From the NCBI RefSeq assembly GCF_024205705.1, contig NZ_CP073115.1:1674001-1738000 (forward strand): 64,000 nt of DNA, read 5' to 3'. Below, in pieces: positions 36,204 to 44,621 of the stretch. The stretch comes from Neisseria subflava (lineage in GTDB: Bacteria; Pseudomonadota; Gammaproteobacteria; Burkholderiales; Neisseriaceae). Both the position numbers and the translations under genes were made by a program. The first letter of the stretch is position 1. Each line of letters opens with the position of its first letter. The notes under the pieces were generated by a model. That model was not told where the DNA came from. It saw nothing but the letters and a program-made list of their open reading frames with translations, and ran no database searches.

Positions 36204-36818
36204 ATGTTTTCGACTGTGATTACTGCTGCTGTTTTATATATTGCTACAGCAGTAGATTTGTTGGTAATACTATTAATATTTTTTGCTAGAGCAAATACTA
36301 GAAAAGAATATCGAGATATTTATATCGGACAATATTTAGGTTCTGCAATTTTAATATTAGTTAGTTTATTTCTAGCTTTTGTTTTGAATTATGTTCCGGA
36401 AAAATGGGTGTTGGGTTTATTAGGTTTAATACCGATTTACTTAGGTATTAAAGTTGCTATTTACGACGATTGTGAGGGCGAAAAAAGAGCTAAAAAAGAA
36501 TTGGATGAAAAAGGGTTGTCAAAATTAGTCGGTATTGTTGCTTTGGTTACAGTTGCTAGTTGTGGTGCAGATAATATTGGACTTTTTGTTCCTTACTTTG
36601 TGACTTTAGATCTTGTCGACTTATTAGTTACTCTTCTTGTATTTTTAATATTGATTTTTGTTTTAGTATATACAGCACAAAGATTGGCTAATATTTCAGG
36701 TGTTGGTGAAATTATAGAGAAGTTTAGTCGTTGGATAATGGCTGTTATTTATATTGGTTTAGGATTATTTATTATTATTGAAAATAATACAATTCAAACA
36801 ATAATATCAATATTATGA
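36204..36818 (+). CDS. cadD: CadD-family cadmium resistance transporter
   Basis: This 204-residue membrane protein has about five to six helices and the hallmark segments TAVLYIATAVDLL-type N-terminus, IGQYLGS, VPEKWVLGLLGLIPIYLG and SCGADNIGLFVPYF. It closely follows the CadD transporters of staphylococci and streptococci. The gene is strikingly AT-rich, with TTA/AAA-type codons unlike its neighbours, and sits between two MITE-like repeats. ATG 36204 gives the family N-terminus; ATG 36192 is possible. No cadC/cadX regulator is adjacent. Transfer from a Gram-positive donor is the natural reading. Confidence 0.9.
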   Translation: MFSTVITAAVLYIATAVDLLVILLIFFARANTRKEYRDIYIGQYLGSAILILVSLFLAFVLNYVPEKWVLGLLGLIPIYLGIKVAIYDDCEGEKRAKKELDEKGLSKLVGIVALVTVASCGADNIGLFVPYFVTLDLVDLLVTLLVFLILIFVLVYTAQRLANISGVGEIIEKFSRWIMAVIYIGLGLFIIIENNTIQTIISIL

Positions 36819-36830
36819 ATGATACGGGCA

Positions 36831-37040
36831 TTTGAGTATCTGACAAACCTTGCGGTTCGTTGCCCTCTCCCTAACCCTCTCCCACGGGGAGAGGGAATCA
36901 AGTTGCTGAAAATCAAAGAGTGCAGGATTGGGAATTAGATGGCAGGTAAACCTGAAAATGTTCAGGCTCGACAGCCCAATTCCCTCTCCCCGTGGGAGGG
37001 GCTAGGGAGAGGGCAAGCAAGCCGAAGGTTTGCTTCTTCA
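36831..37040 (+). repeat. MITE-like repeat, copy 2
   Basis: Second copy of the repeat at 35901-36110, same orientation, with scattered substitutions and small indels (for example GTGGGAGGGG for GTGGGAGAGGG). It begins 12 bases after the cadD stop codon. Together the two copies bracket cadD as direct repeats. Confidence 0.85.
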
Positions 37041-37112
37041 ATACAAGATACAACCCTGTCCTCCCAATAAATCTATATCCGAAAGCATCTTCATGCAGAA
37101 TCAAGCCAAACC

Positions 37113-38210
37113 ATGAATAAGTTTTTCACCCACCCCATGCGGCCGTTTTTTGTCGGTGCGGCGGTACTTGCCATACTCGGCGCATTGGTGTTTTTCATCA
37201 GCCCCGGCGCCGTCATTTTGCACCGCCAAATCTTCTTAGAACTCATGCTGCCTGCGGCATACGGCGGCTTCCTGACTGCAGCCATGCTCGAATGGACGGG
37301 CTATCAAGGTCGTCTAAAACCCGTTGCCACCGTCTTGGCGGCATTGTTGCTCGCCGCATCCGCCATACTGCCCTTTTCTCCACAAACCGCCTCGTTTTTC
37401 GTCGCCGCCTATTGGCTGGTATTGCTGCTGTTCTGCGCCTGGCTGATTTGGCTCGACCGCAACACTGATAACTTCGCCCTCTTAATGCTGCTTGCCGCGT
37501 TTACCGTTTTTCAGACGGCCTATGCCGTCAGCGGCGATTTGAACTTACTGCGCGCGCAAGTGCATTTGAACATGGCAGCGGTCATGTTCGTATCCGTGCG
37601 CGTCAGTGTCCTTTTGGGTGCGGAAGCGTTGAAAGAATGCCGTCTGAAAGACCCTGTTTTTATTCCAAATATCGTTTATAAAAACATCGCCATTACTTTC
37701 ATGCTCTTGCTCGCCGCCGCCGAACTTTGGCTGCCCGCGCAAACCGCCGGTTTTACCGCGCTTGCCGTCGGATTCATCCTGCTCGCCAAGCTGCGTGAGC
37801 TTCACCATCACGAACTCCTGCGCAAACACTACGTCTGCACTTATTACCTGCTCCAGCTTTTTGCCGCTGCAGGCTATCTCTGGACAGGCGCGGCGAAACT
37901 GCAAAACCTGCCCTCCTCCGCTCCATTACACCTGATTACCCTCGGCGGCATGATGGGCGGCGTGATGATGGTGTGGCTGACCGCCGGTCTGTGGCACAGC
38001 GGCTTTACCAAACTCGACTACCCCAAGCTCTGCCGCATTGCCGTCCCCCTGCTCTTTATGACCGCCATCTCACGCGCTTTCTTGATGAACGTGAACCCGA
38101 TATTTTTCATTACCATTCCTGCGATTCTGACCATTGCCGTGTTCGTACTGTATCTTTTCACGTTTGTACCGATATTTCGGGAAAATGCGTTTACGGATGA
38201 TCCGGAATAA
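37113..38210 (+). CDS. nnrS: NnrS-family haem/copper membrane protein
   Basis: NnrS proteins are polytopic membrane proteins that bind haem and copper and protect against nitric oxide stress in denitrifiers. The 365-residue protein has about 11-12 membrane segments, the N-terminal HPMRPFFVGA motif and conserved histidines in QVHLNMAAVMF and PLHLITLGGMMGG. Neisseria carry out partial denitrification with a copper nitrite reductase, so the role fits. It may belong with the uptake genes upstream, from which cadD and its repeats separate it. An in-frame DUS encodes GRLK. Confidence 0.87.
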   Translation: MNKFFTHPMRPFFVGAAVLAILGALVFFISPGAVILHRQIFLELMLPAAYGGFLTAAMLEWTGYQGRLKPVATVLAALLLAASAILPFSPQTASFFVAAYWLVLLLFCAWLIWLDRNTDNFALLMLLAAFTVFQTAYAVSGDLNLLRAQVHLNMAAVMFVSVRVSVLLGAEALKECRLKDPVFIPNIVYKNIAITFMLLLAAAELWLPAQTAGFTALAVGFILLAKLRELHHHELLRKHYVCTYYLLQLFAAAGYLWTGAAKLQNLPSSAPLHLITLGGMMGGVMMVWLTAGLWHSGFTKLDYPKLCRIAVPLLFMTAISRAFLMNVNPIFFITIPAILTIAVFVLYLFTFVPIFRENAFTDDPE

Positions 38211-38212
38211 CA

Positions 38213-38245
38213 CAAAAGGCCGTCTGAAACTTTCAGACGGCCTTA
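38213..38245 (-). terminator. Inverted DUS pair terminator between nnrS and pgi
   Basis: AAAGGCCGTCTGAAA joined to its inverted copy. The two genes converge on it, so it probably ends both transcripts. Confidence 0.85.
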
Positions 38246-38261
38246 GCTTTAAATAAATGCT

Positions 38262-39905
38262 TTATTTGTTGGCGTTCAAATAAAGATTAATCAGGCGTGT
38301 AGTGGAGCTGTCGTGTTTTTGCACTTCGGTCTCGCCGGTCAATTCGGCAAGAATGGTTTTAGCCAGTTGTTTGCCGAGTTCTACGCCCCATTGGTCAAAG
38401 CTGTTGATGCCCCAAATAATGCCTTGAACGAAGGTTTTGTGTTCGTACATGGCAATCAGGCTACCCATATTGCGCGGGTTGATTTTGTCCATGAGAATGA
38501 GGTTGGTCGGACGGTTGCCGGAGAAGGTTTTGTGCGGAACCAGCTCTTCGATACGCTCTGCTTCCATGCCTTGGGCTTGAAGCTCGGCGCGGACTTCGTC
38601 AGGCGTTTTGCCACGCATAAAGGCTTCGGCTTGGGCAAAGACGTTAGCCAACAGGATTTCGTGATGGCCTTGCAAATTGCTGCGTTTTTCAAGAGAGGCG
38701 ATGAGGTCAATCGGTGTGATGTGCGTACCTTGGTGCAGCAGTTGGAAGAATGCGTGCTGGCCGTTGATACCGGTTTCGCCCCAAATAATCGGGGAAGTTT
38801 CGTAACCGACCGGTTTGCCGTCAAGGGTAACTTGTTTGCCGTTGCTCTCCATATCGAGCTGCTGGATGAATTTGGGCAGGCGGTGGAGATGTTGGTCGTA
38901 AGGCGCGATAACGTGGCTGCCACCGCCGTAGTAGTTGATGTACCAGATGCCGATAAGGGCGAGGATGACGGGCATGTTGCGCTCTAGCGGCGTATTGATG
39001 AAGTGTTGGTCCATCAGGTGCGCGCCGTTGAGCATTTCGATGAAGTTTTCTTCGCCGAGGTACAGCATAATCGGCAGGCCGATGGCTGACCAGAGGCTGT
39101 ATCGTCCGCCGACCCAGTCCCAAAATTCAAACATATTGGCGGTATTGATACCGAATTCGGCAACGGCTTTTTGGTTGGTCGATACGGCAACGAAGTGTTT
39201 GGCCACGGCGCTTTCATCGCCTGCATGATCCAAGAACCATTTACGCGCGGTCAGGGCGTTGGTCAGGGTTTCTTGGGTGGTAAAGGTTTTGGAGGCGATG
39301 ATGAAGAGGGTGGTCTCGGGGTGGACTTTGGACAATACGTCGCGCAGTTGGGAGCCGTCCACATTGGAGACGAAGTGCATGTTCAAACGCGGATGGCCGA
39401 AAGACTTGAGCGCAGTACACATCATCAGAGGGCCGAGGTCGGAGCCGCCGATACCGATGTTGACGACGTCGGTAATGACTTGATTGGTATAGCCCAACCA
39501 GCTGCCGCTGCGGACTTCATGCGCGAACTCGCCCATGCGTTGCAGGACATGGTTGACTTTAGGCATTACATCTTCGCCATCCACGACGATAGGGGCGTTG
39601 GTGCGGTTGCGCAGGGCGACGTGGAGAACGGCGCGGTTTTCCGTCGTATTGATTTTTTCGCCGTGGAACATTTGCTGCATCCGCTCCGGTACGCCTGCTT
39701 CACGCGCCAACTCGAACAAAAGCGACATGGTTTCGTCGTTGATACGGTTTTTAGAATAATCCAAAGTCAGGCCGCCAACCTGCAGCCAGTAGCGCTCGGC
39801 ACGTTCGGGATCTTGCTCGAACATTTCGCGCATGTGTTGTTCTTTGGTTTCGTCAAAATGTATCCATAATTTTGACCAAGCTGGTAAATCGTGAAGGTGT
39901 TTCAT
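38262..39905 (-). CDS. pgi: Glucose-6-phosphate isomerase
   Basis: Pgi interconverts glucose 6-phosphate and fructose 6-phosphate. The 547-residue protein has the family signatures: GIGGSDLGP (about 149), the DWVGGRYSLWSAIG segment and GINSFDQWGVELGK near the C-terminus with the catalytic Lys. It is last in the minus-strand zwf-pgl-glk-hexR-pgi series; a 143-base DUS-containing gap separates it from hexR, so it may have its own promoter. Confidence 0.97.
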   Translation of the reverse strand: MKHLHDLPAWSKLWIHFDETKEQHMREMFEQDPERAERYWLQVGGLTLDYSKNRINDETMSLLFELAREAGVPERMQQMFHGEKINTTENRAVLHVALRNRTNAPIVVDGEDVMPKVNHVLQRMGEFAHEVRSGSWLGYTNQVITDVVNIGIGGSDLGPLMMCTALKSFGHPRLNMHFVSNVDGSQLRDVLSKVHPETTLFIIASKTFTTQETLTNALTARKWFLDHAGDESAVAKHFVAVSTNQKAVAEFGINTANMFEFWDWVGGRYSLWSAIGLPIMLYLGEENFIEMLNGAHLMDQHFINTPLERNMPVILALIGIWYINYYGGGSHVIAPYDQHLHRLPKFIQQLDMESNGKQVTLDGKPVGYETSPIIWGETGINGQHAFFQLLHQGTHITPIDLIASLEKRSNLQGHHEILLANVFAQAEAFMRGKTPDEVRAELQAQGMEAERIEELVPHKTFSGNRPTNLILMDKINPRNMGSLIAMYEHKTFVQGIIWGINSFDQWGVELGKQLAKTILAELTGETEVQKHDSSTTRLINLYLNANK

Positions 39906-40048
39906 CGGATGCTCTCCTGGATAGTGGACAGTTTTGTTGAGAAAACGGCCGTGAGGTCGTCTGAAACGGGAACGGGGTGGTTTCCGTTTTTTGAGGTTTC
40001 AGACGGCCTTGATGTGGGTTGGGGCCGTCTGAAGATATCAGTGAAGAA

Positions 40049-40897
40049 TCAATCTTTATCGTATTCGATATGTTTGTTATGTATGCTTTTTTTACTTTTT
40101 TGCAGTTGCGTGCTGGCAGTGTCACCCAAACGCAAGGCCAAGCCGATGGCAAGAATGTCGATAACGGCCAGCTGCAGAAGGCGGGACACCATAGGCGTAT
40201 AAAGCTCGGCATTTTCCTGAGTGGCAATGCTCAATACGCAGTCGGCCATTTGAGCCAACGGCGAATCATTGCGAGTCAGCGCGATAACGGCTGCGCCGTT
40301 TTCTTTGGCGATACTGGCCGCGTCCAGCAATTCGATAGACGAGCCGGTATTGGAAATCGCCACCAACACATCCTGCTCGGTCAATACGGAAGCTGCCATC
40401 AGCTGGGTATGCGTATCGACATAGGCAACGGTGGACATACCGAAGCGGAAGAATTTGTGTTGCGCATCTTGGGCAACGATGCCGGAGTTGCCGACACCAT
40501 AAAACTCAACGCGTCGCGCGTGCATCAGAATGGCAATCGCGTTTTCCAGCTCGGATTCTTTCAGGAAACGGCGCTCGCCCAAGAGGGAGGCTGCGGCATT
40601 GCCCAATACTTTTTCGACCACGCTGCCCATGTTGTCATCGGCGTTTAATTCCTCATGAACGTAAGGCATGCCTTCGTGGCCGATGCTGGCAGACAAAGCG
40701 AGTTTGAACTCAGGCAAGCCTTTGTAACCCAAGCTGCGGCAGAAACGGATTACAGTCGGCTGACTGACGGATGCACGCTCGGCGATTTCCGCCACAGCAG
40801 CATGAACGAACCATTTCGGCTCGGCCAGCGCAGATTCGGCAACTTTGCGTTCTGCGCCGGAGAGGTTGGACAATGATTCGCTGATTTTGCTTAACAT
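40049..40897 (-). CDS. hexR: HexR, RpiR-family regulator of glucose metabolism
   Basis: A 282-residue protein with an N-terminal RpiR-type helix-turn-helix (about 1-75, RASVSQPTVIRFCRSLGYKG) and a C-terminal SIS sugar-phosphate-binding domain (about 125-255, VEFYGVGNSGIVAQD). HexR represses Entner-Doudoroff and gluconeogenic genes until it binds KDPG, the product of Edd. Its presence inside the glucose cluster and a matching palindrome in the zwf-edd gap support the name. Confidence 0.93.
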   Translation of the reverse strand: MLSKISESLSNLSGAERKVAESALAEPKWFVHAAVAEIAERASVSQPTVIRFCRSLGYKGLPEFKLALSASIGHEGMPYVHEELNADDNMGSVVEKVLGNAAASLLGERRFLKESELENAIAILMHARRVEFYGVGNSGIVAQDAQHKFFRFGMSTVAYVDTHTQLMAASVLTEQDVLVAISNTGSSIELLDAASIAKENGAAVIALTRNDSPLAQMADCVLSIATQENAELYTPMVSRLLQLAVIDILAIGLALRLGDTASTQLQKSKKSIHNKHIEYDKD

Positions 40898-40974
40898 ATA
40901 CTCTACCCTTTGATTCTTTGACGTTCAGGACAAGGTACTTTTTTGTACCCTGCCCTGCACCGCCGTTTGTGTGT

Positions 40975-41955
40975 CTAAACGTTATTTAAATGATTGTCTA
41001 ATGCGACCGCCGCGCCGACGATGCCCGGAAATTCGCTCAATACGACATACACGGGAATAGCGGCAAGATAAGCCTCAAAGCGGCCTTTGTTTTCAAAGCG
41101 GCTGCGGAATGGAGACGTTTTAAAGTAATCCAACACGCGCGGGATAATCCCGCCGCACAAATACACGCCGCCGCGCGCACCCAATGACAAAGCCAAATTG
41201 GAAGCAACCGTACCCAGCATGGCGCAGAAAATATCCAAAGTCTGACGGCAAATCGGCGATGTTCCGCTCAATGTCTTATCGGTGATTTCAGAAGGCTTCA
41301 GACGGCATTGTTTGATGTTGTCGCGTTTGGCCAATGCTTCGTAAATCAGGCTCAAACCTGCGCCGCTCAAGAAACGCTCGGCAGAAACATGGCCGTATTT
41401 GTTTTTAGCGTATTGCCAAATCAATACTTCCATATCGTCAAACGGCGGGAAGCTGGTATGGCCGCCCTCGCCTGCCAACGCCACCCAGCCGGCAGCGCTG
41501 TGCACCAAACCGCTGACACCCAAACCGGTACCCGGACCGATAACGGCTTTAGGCGCAAATTCGATGGGTTTTTGACCGCCGATTTGTATCAAGTCTTTCT
41601 TATCGGTTTTTGTTACTGCCAAAGCCTGGGCGGTAAAGTCGTTCAACAGAATCAACGTTTCAAAACCCAAAGCCTGGCGAGTGGTTTCGATGGAGAATGC
41701 CCAGTGGTGGTTGGTCATCTGCACCCAGTCGCCCAAAATCGGATTGGCAATCGCAAAGGCGGCGTGCAAGACTTTCGGACTGCCTGCGCGTTCCAAATAA
41801 GTTTTAGCGGCATCGACAATGGTGTCGTAATCCTGGCAAGGTAAGACTTCAGCCTTTTCAATGACCTGTGGTGCAGTTTCAAGTGCAAAACGGGCATTCG
41901 TACCGCCGATATCGGCAACCAAACGAGGATAAGCTTCAGTGTGCATAGTAGACAT
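40975..41955 (-). CDS. glk: Glucokinase
   Basis: Glk phosphorylates glucose with ATP. The 326-residue protein carries the phosphate-binding VADIGGTNARFAL motif near the N-terminus, the FAIANPI strand, LLNDFTAQA with the catalytic Asp, and the GPGTGLGVSGL loop, typical of the bacterial glucokinase family. Its start overlaps the end of pgl by 20 bases, showing operon organisation. ATG at 41946 is a possible shorter start. Confidence 0.95.
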   Translation of the reverse strand: MSTMHTEAYPRLVADIGGTNARFALETAPQVIEKAEVLPCQDYDTIVDAAKTYLERAGSPKVLHAAFAIANPILGDWVQMTNHHWAFSIETTRQALGFETLILLNDFTAQALAVTKTDKKDLIQIGGQKPIEFAPKAVIGPGTGLGVSGLVHSAAGWVALAGEGGHTSFPPFDDMEVLIWQYAKNKYGHVSAERFLSGAGLSLIYEALAKRDNIKQCRLKPSEITDKTLSGTSPICRQTLDIFCAMLGTVASNLALSLGARGGVYLCGGIIPRVLDYFKTSPFRSRFENKGRFEAYLAAIPVYVVLSEFPGIVGAAVALDNHLNNV

Positions 41956-42631
41956 GGCAGTTAATTCCTTGGTGATTGAGAATCAGACTGGTCGGATATT
42001 CGGTATCGGCCCTTGCAGCAGCTTTGTCGAATACCGCTTTTTTCTCTGCGCCTTGAATAGCCAAAAATACATTCGGCGTTTTGGCAATCGCACCCAAAGT
42101 CATGCTCACACGCTCATGCGGCGCGGTAACCGGCGTAGTATGAATCAATGTTGGATCATTAGCTTCATTGATTGCGGCCTGTAATTGAGGCGCTTGAGGG
42201 AACAACGACGCCGTATGTCCGTCTGAACCCATGCCCAACACCAGCACGTCAGGTTGCTTGTAATGTTTCAATGCGTAAGCAACGACAACTTCAGGTTGTA
42301 ATTCAGTTTCAGACTTTCCGTCTTCAACAACAGGAATCCATGTGGCAACGGCCGCGTTATTTTTGAGCAGATATTCGCGTACCAAGCCTGTATTGCTGTC
42401 GGCATGCGTGGTCGGGACGATACGCTCGTCCACCAAAGTAATGCCGACATTTTGCCAATTTAAATCTTTTTGCGACAAAGCCTCGAAAAACGCAATCGGC
42501 GAACGACCGCCGGAAACGGCCAAAACCGCATGGCCTTTCTCATTCAACGCGGCTTGCAATGCGGCGGCAACAGCATCGGCGAGAGCTTGCGCGGCAGTTG
42601 CAGCGTTTTCTTGTTCGTGCCAAACAAACAT
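41936..42631 (-). CDS. pgl: 6-phosphogluconolactonase
   Basis: Pgl hydrolyses 6-phosphogluconolactone to 6-phosphogluconate, between Zwf and Edd. From ATG 42631, with AAAGGA upstream, the product has 231 residues with the SGGRSPIAFF loop (about 45), DERIVP and LGMGSDGHTASLFP motifs of the DevB-type lactonase. The frame extends to 42676 but the chosen start is better placed. It overlaps glk by 20 bases. Confidence 0.95.
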   Translation of the reverse strand: MFVWHEQENAATAAQALADAVAAALQAALNEKGHAVLAVSGGRSPIAFFEALSQKDLNWQNVGITLVDERIVPTTHADSNTGLVREYLLKNNAAVATWIPVVEDGKSETELQPEVVVAYALKHYKQPDVLVLGMGSDGHTASLFPQAPQLQAAINEANDPTLIHTTPVTAPHERVSMTLGAIAKTPNVFLAIQGAEKKAVFDKAAARADTEYPTSLILNHQGINCHVYYAH

Positions 42632-42694
42632 GTTTCGTCCTTTCATGGTTTCAGACGGCCTTTTGTTGGAAAACAAGGCCGTCTGAAAGAAATA

Positions 42695-44140
42695 TTATTG
42701 CTCTTCGTGCCACTTGTTGCCGTCACGGGCCAACAGCGCGCGCGCAGCTTCAGGACCCCAAGAATGGGCTTCGTAAGCATGTGGAGGCGTTGTATTGTTC
42801 GCCCAGTTTTCCAAAATCGGCATCACATATTCCCAAGCGGCTTCGAGTTCATCACGACGGTTGAACAAAGCGAGTTTGCCGTTAATCACATCCAGCAGCA
42901 GGCGCTCATAAGCCTCGGCGCGACGGCCCTCTACGGCTGTGCCCAAGTCCACGCCAATCGGTGTCACTTCGACTTTGTTGCCTGCACCCGGGGTTTTCAC
43001 TTGCGTGTAAAGGCGGACGGATTCAGTCGGTTGTAGTTCAATAACCAAACGATTCGGCGCAGGTTGGCTGTTGTCGAAAATATGGTTTTGCAGCGGACAG
43101 AAGTTCAACACGATTTCCGCCACTTTTCCTGCCATGCGTTTGCCGGTACGCAGGTAGAAAGGTACGCCTTTCCAACGCTCGTTTTCAATTTCGGCTTTGA
43201 TGGCGACATAGGTTTCAGTGAAACTGTCTTTCGGTACATCGACTTCTTCCAAATAGCCGTTCATACCGTTTGCTGCAACATATTGACCGCGAATAACATT
43301 TTCGTTGACGGATTCGATGGTCAGCGGTTTCAGCGATTTGATGACTTTCACTTTTTCATCACGCACGGCATCGGCATCCAAGCTCGCCGGTGCTTCCATC
43401 GCAGTCATACAAAGCATTTGCATCAAGTGGTTTTGCACCATATCGCGCAACGCACCGGTAATGTCGTAAAACTCGCCGCGTTCTTCCACACCCAACTGCT
43501 CGGCGATGGTCAGCTGTACACTTTCAATATATTTGTTGTTCCACAAAAGCTCGAACATCACATTGGCAAAACGCAAGGCCAGCAGGTTTTGCAGGCTTTC
43601 TTTACCCAAGTAATGGTCGATGCGGTAGACTTGTTCTTCTTTGAAATAACGGGCCACATCTGTATTGATTTGTTGGGAAGAAGCCAAGTCCGTACCCAAC
43701 GGTTTTTCCAAAACTACGCGCACGTTATCGGCATTCAAACCGATTTCAGCAAGGTTTTCACAGGCTTGCGCAAAGAATTTCGGCGCAGTTGAGAGGTAGA
43801 TCACGACACTCTCAGTATTCTTGCGCGCTTTTACCAACTCGCCCAAAGCAATGAAGTCGTCTTTCTTTGTCACATCGACTTTCAAATACTCAAGACGTTG
43901 AATAAACGATGCCCACGCTTCTTCTGAGAAGTTTTGTTTGACATGGATTTTAGAATTCGTTTCCACTTTGGCCAAAAAGCCGGCGGTATCCAATTCGCTG
44001 CGGCTTACACCCAAAATACGACCTTCGGGATGAAGCAAACCGGCTACATGCGCCTGATACAGGCAAGGCAAAAGTTTACGCATTGCCAAATCGCCGGTCG
44101 CGCCAAACAACACCAAATCAAAATTTGTCTGTGTACTCAT
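42695..44140 (-). CDS. zwf: Glucose-6-phosphate 1-dehydrogenase
   Basis: Zwf oxidises glucose 6-phosphate with NADP or NAD, the entry to the Entner-Doudoroff and pentose phosphate routes. From ATG 44140 it has 481 residues with the nucleotide-binding GATGDLAMRKLLP motif (about 13), the substrate site RIDHYLGKE (catalytic His region, about 178) and the EKPLG segment. It is the first gene of the minus-strand cluster and diverges from edd across a 481-base regulatory region. Confidence 0.97.
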   Translation of the reverse strand: MSTQTNFDLVLFGATGDLAMRKLLPCLYQAHVAGLLHPEGRILGVSRSELDTAGFLAKVETNSKIHVKQNFSEEAWASFIQRLEYLKVDVTKKDDFIALGELVKARKNTESVVIYLSTAPKFFAQACENLAEIGLNADNVRVVLEKPLGTDLASSQQINTDVARYFKEEQVYRIDHYLGKESLQNLLALRFANVMFELLWNNKYIESVQLTIAEQLGVEERGEFYDITGALRDMVQNHLMQMLCMTAMEAPASLDADAVRDEKVKVIKSLKPLTIESVNENVIRGQYVAANGMNGYLEEVDVPKDSFTETYVAIKAEIENERWKGVPFYLRTGKRMAGKVAEIVLNFCPLQNHIFDNSQPAPNRLVIELQPTESVRLYTQVKTPGAGNKVEVTPIGVDLGTAVEGRRAEAYERLLLDVINGKLALFNRRDELEAAWEYVMPILENWANNTTPPHAYEAHSWGPEAARALLARDGNKWHEEQ

Positions 44141-44285
44141 CGTTTCATCTCTCGTTGAGGAAGCTTGCTTCAAAACTTTTGGACTGTCATCATCTATAAA
44201 AATCGATTAAAATCAAAAGCCTTTAAGCAATAAGCAGTAAAAAACCAATCGCCTGCACCAAAATTTCAAACAAGCGGGCTAATGA

Positions 44286-44298
44286 GTAGTAATACTAC
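44286..44298 (-). promoter_or_regulatory. 13-bp palindrome in the zwf upstream region
   Basis: GTAGT-AAT-ACTAC is a perfect palindrome 146 bases upstream of zwf. With flanks it keeps the outer TGTA...TAC arms of HexR boxes but matches the core poorly. Candidate operator only. Confidence 0.35.
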
Positions 44299-44440
44299 AC
44301 ATGGCTACAGATTTTGTCCATTCTCATTTTTACAAATTGTTTGATTTAACATAAAAGTTTGATGACTTTTGCAGCCTGCCATTTTACGAATTGACCATAC
44401 CTCGATTTAAATCAAATTTCTTCCACTTAGTGAATTATTT

Positions 44441-44471
44441 TGTAACAAAATTACAGATTTTGTACTATAAT
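44441..44471 (+). promoter_or_regulatory. HexR-type operator with edd promoter -10
   Basis: TGTAACAAAATTACA (44441-44455) has the exact outer arms TGTAA and TTACA of the known HexR box TGTAATTAAATTACA. A perfect TATAAT (44466-44471) starts 11 bases after it, so the box covers the -35 region. HexR bound here would block edd-eda transcription. Confidence 0.7.
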
Positions 44472-44621
44472 ACGCAGACGCTTCGAAGAGAAATCTTCAA
44501 ATATTCAGACGGCCCATATTATTCATTCCCACAGCTCAAGGCCGTCTGAAACATACCCAATACAAAAATCAGAAACGCGCAAACAAAATCCCTATCATAT
44601 CGTTTTGCCAGGAGACAGCCC

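Noticed and set aside
35901..37040. Composite transposon around cadD
   Set aside because: No transposase is encoded in or near the repeats and no target duplication could be defined, so the unit is described as repeat-flanked DNA only.
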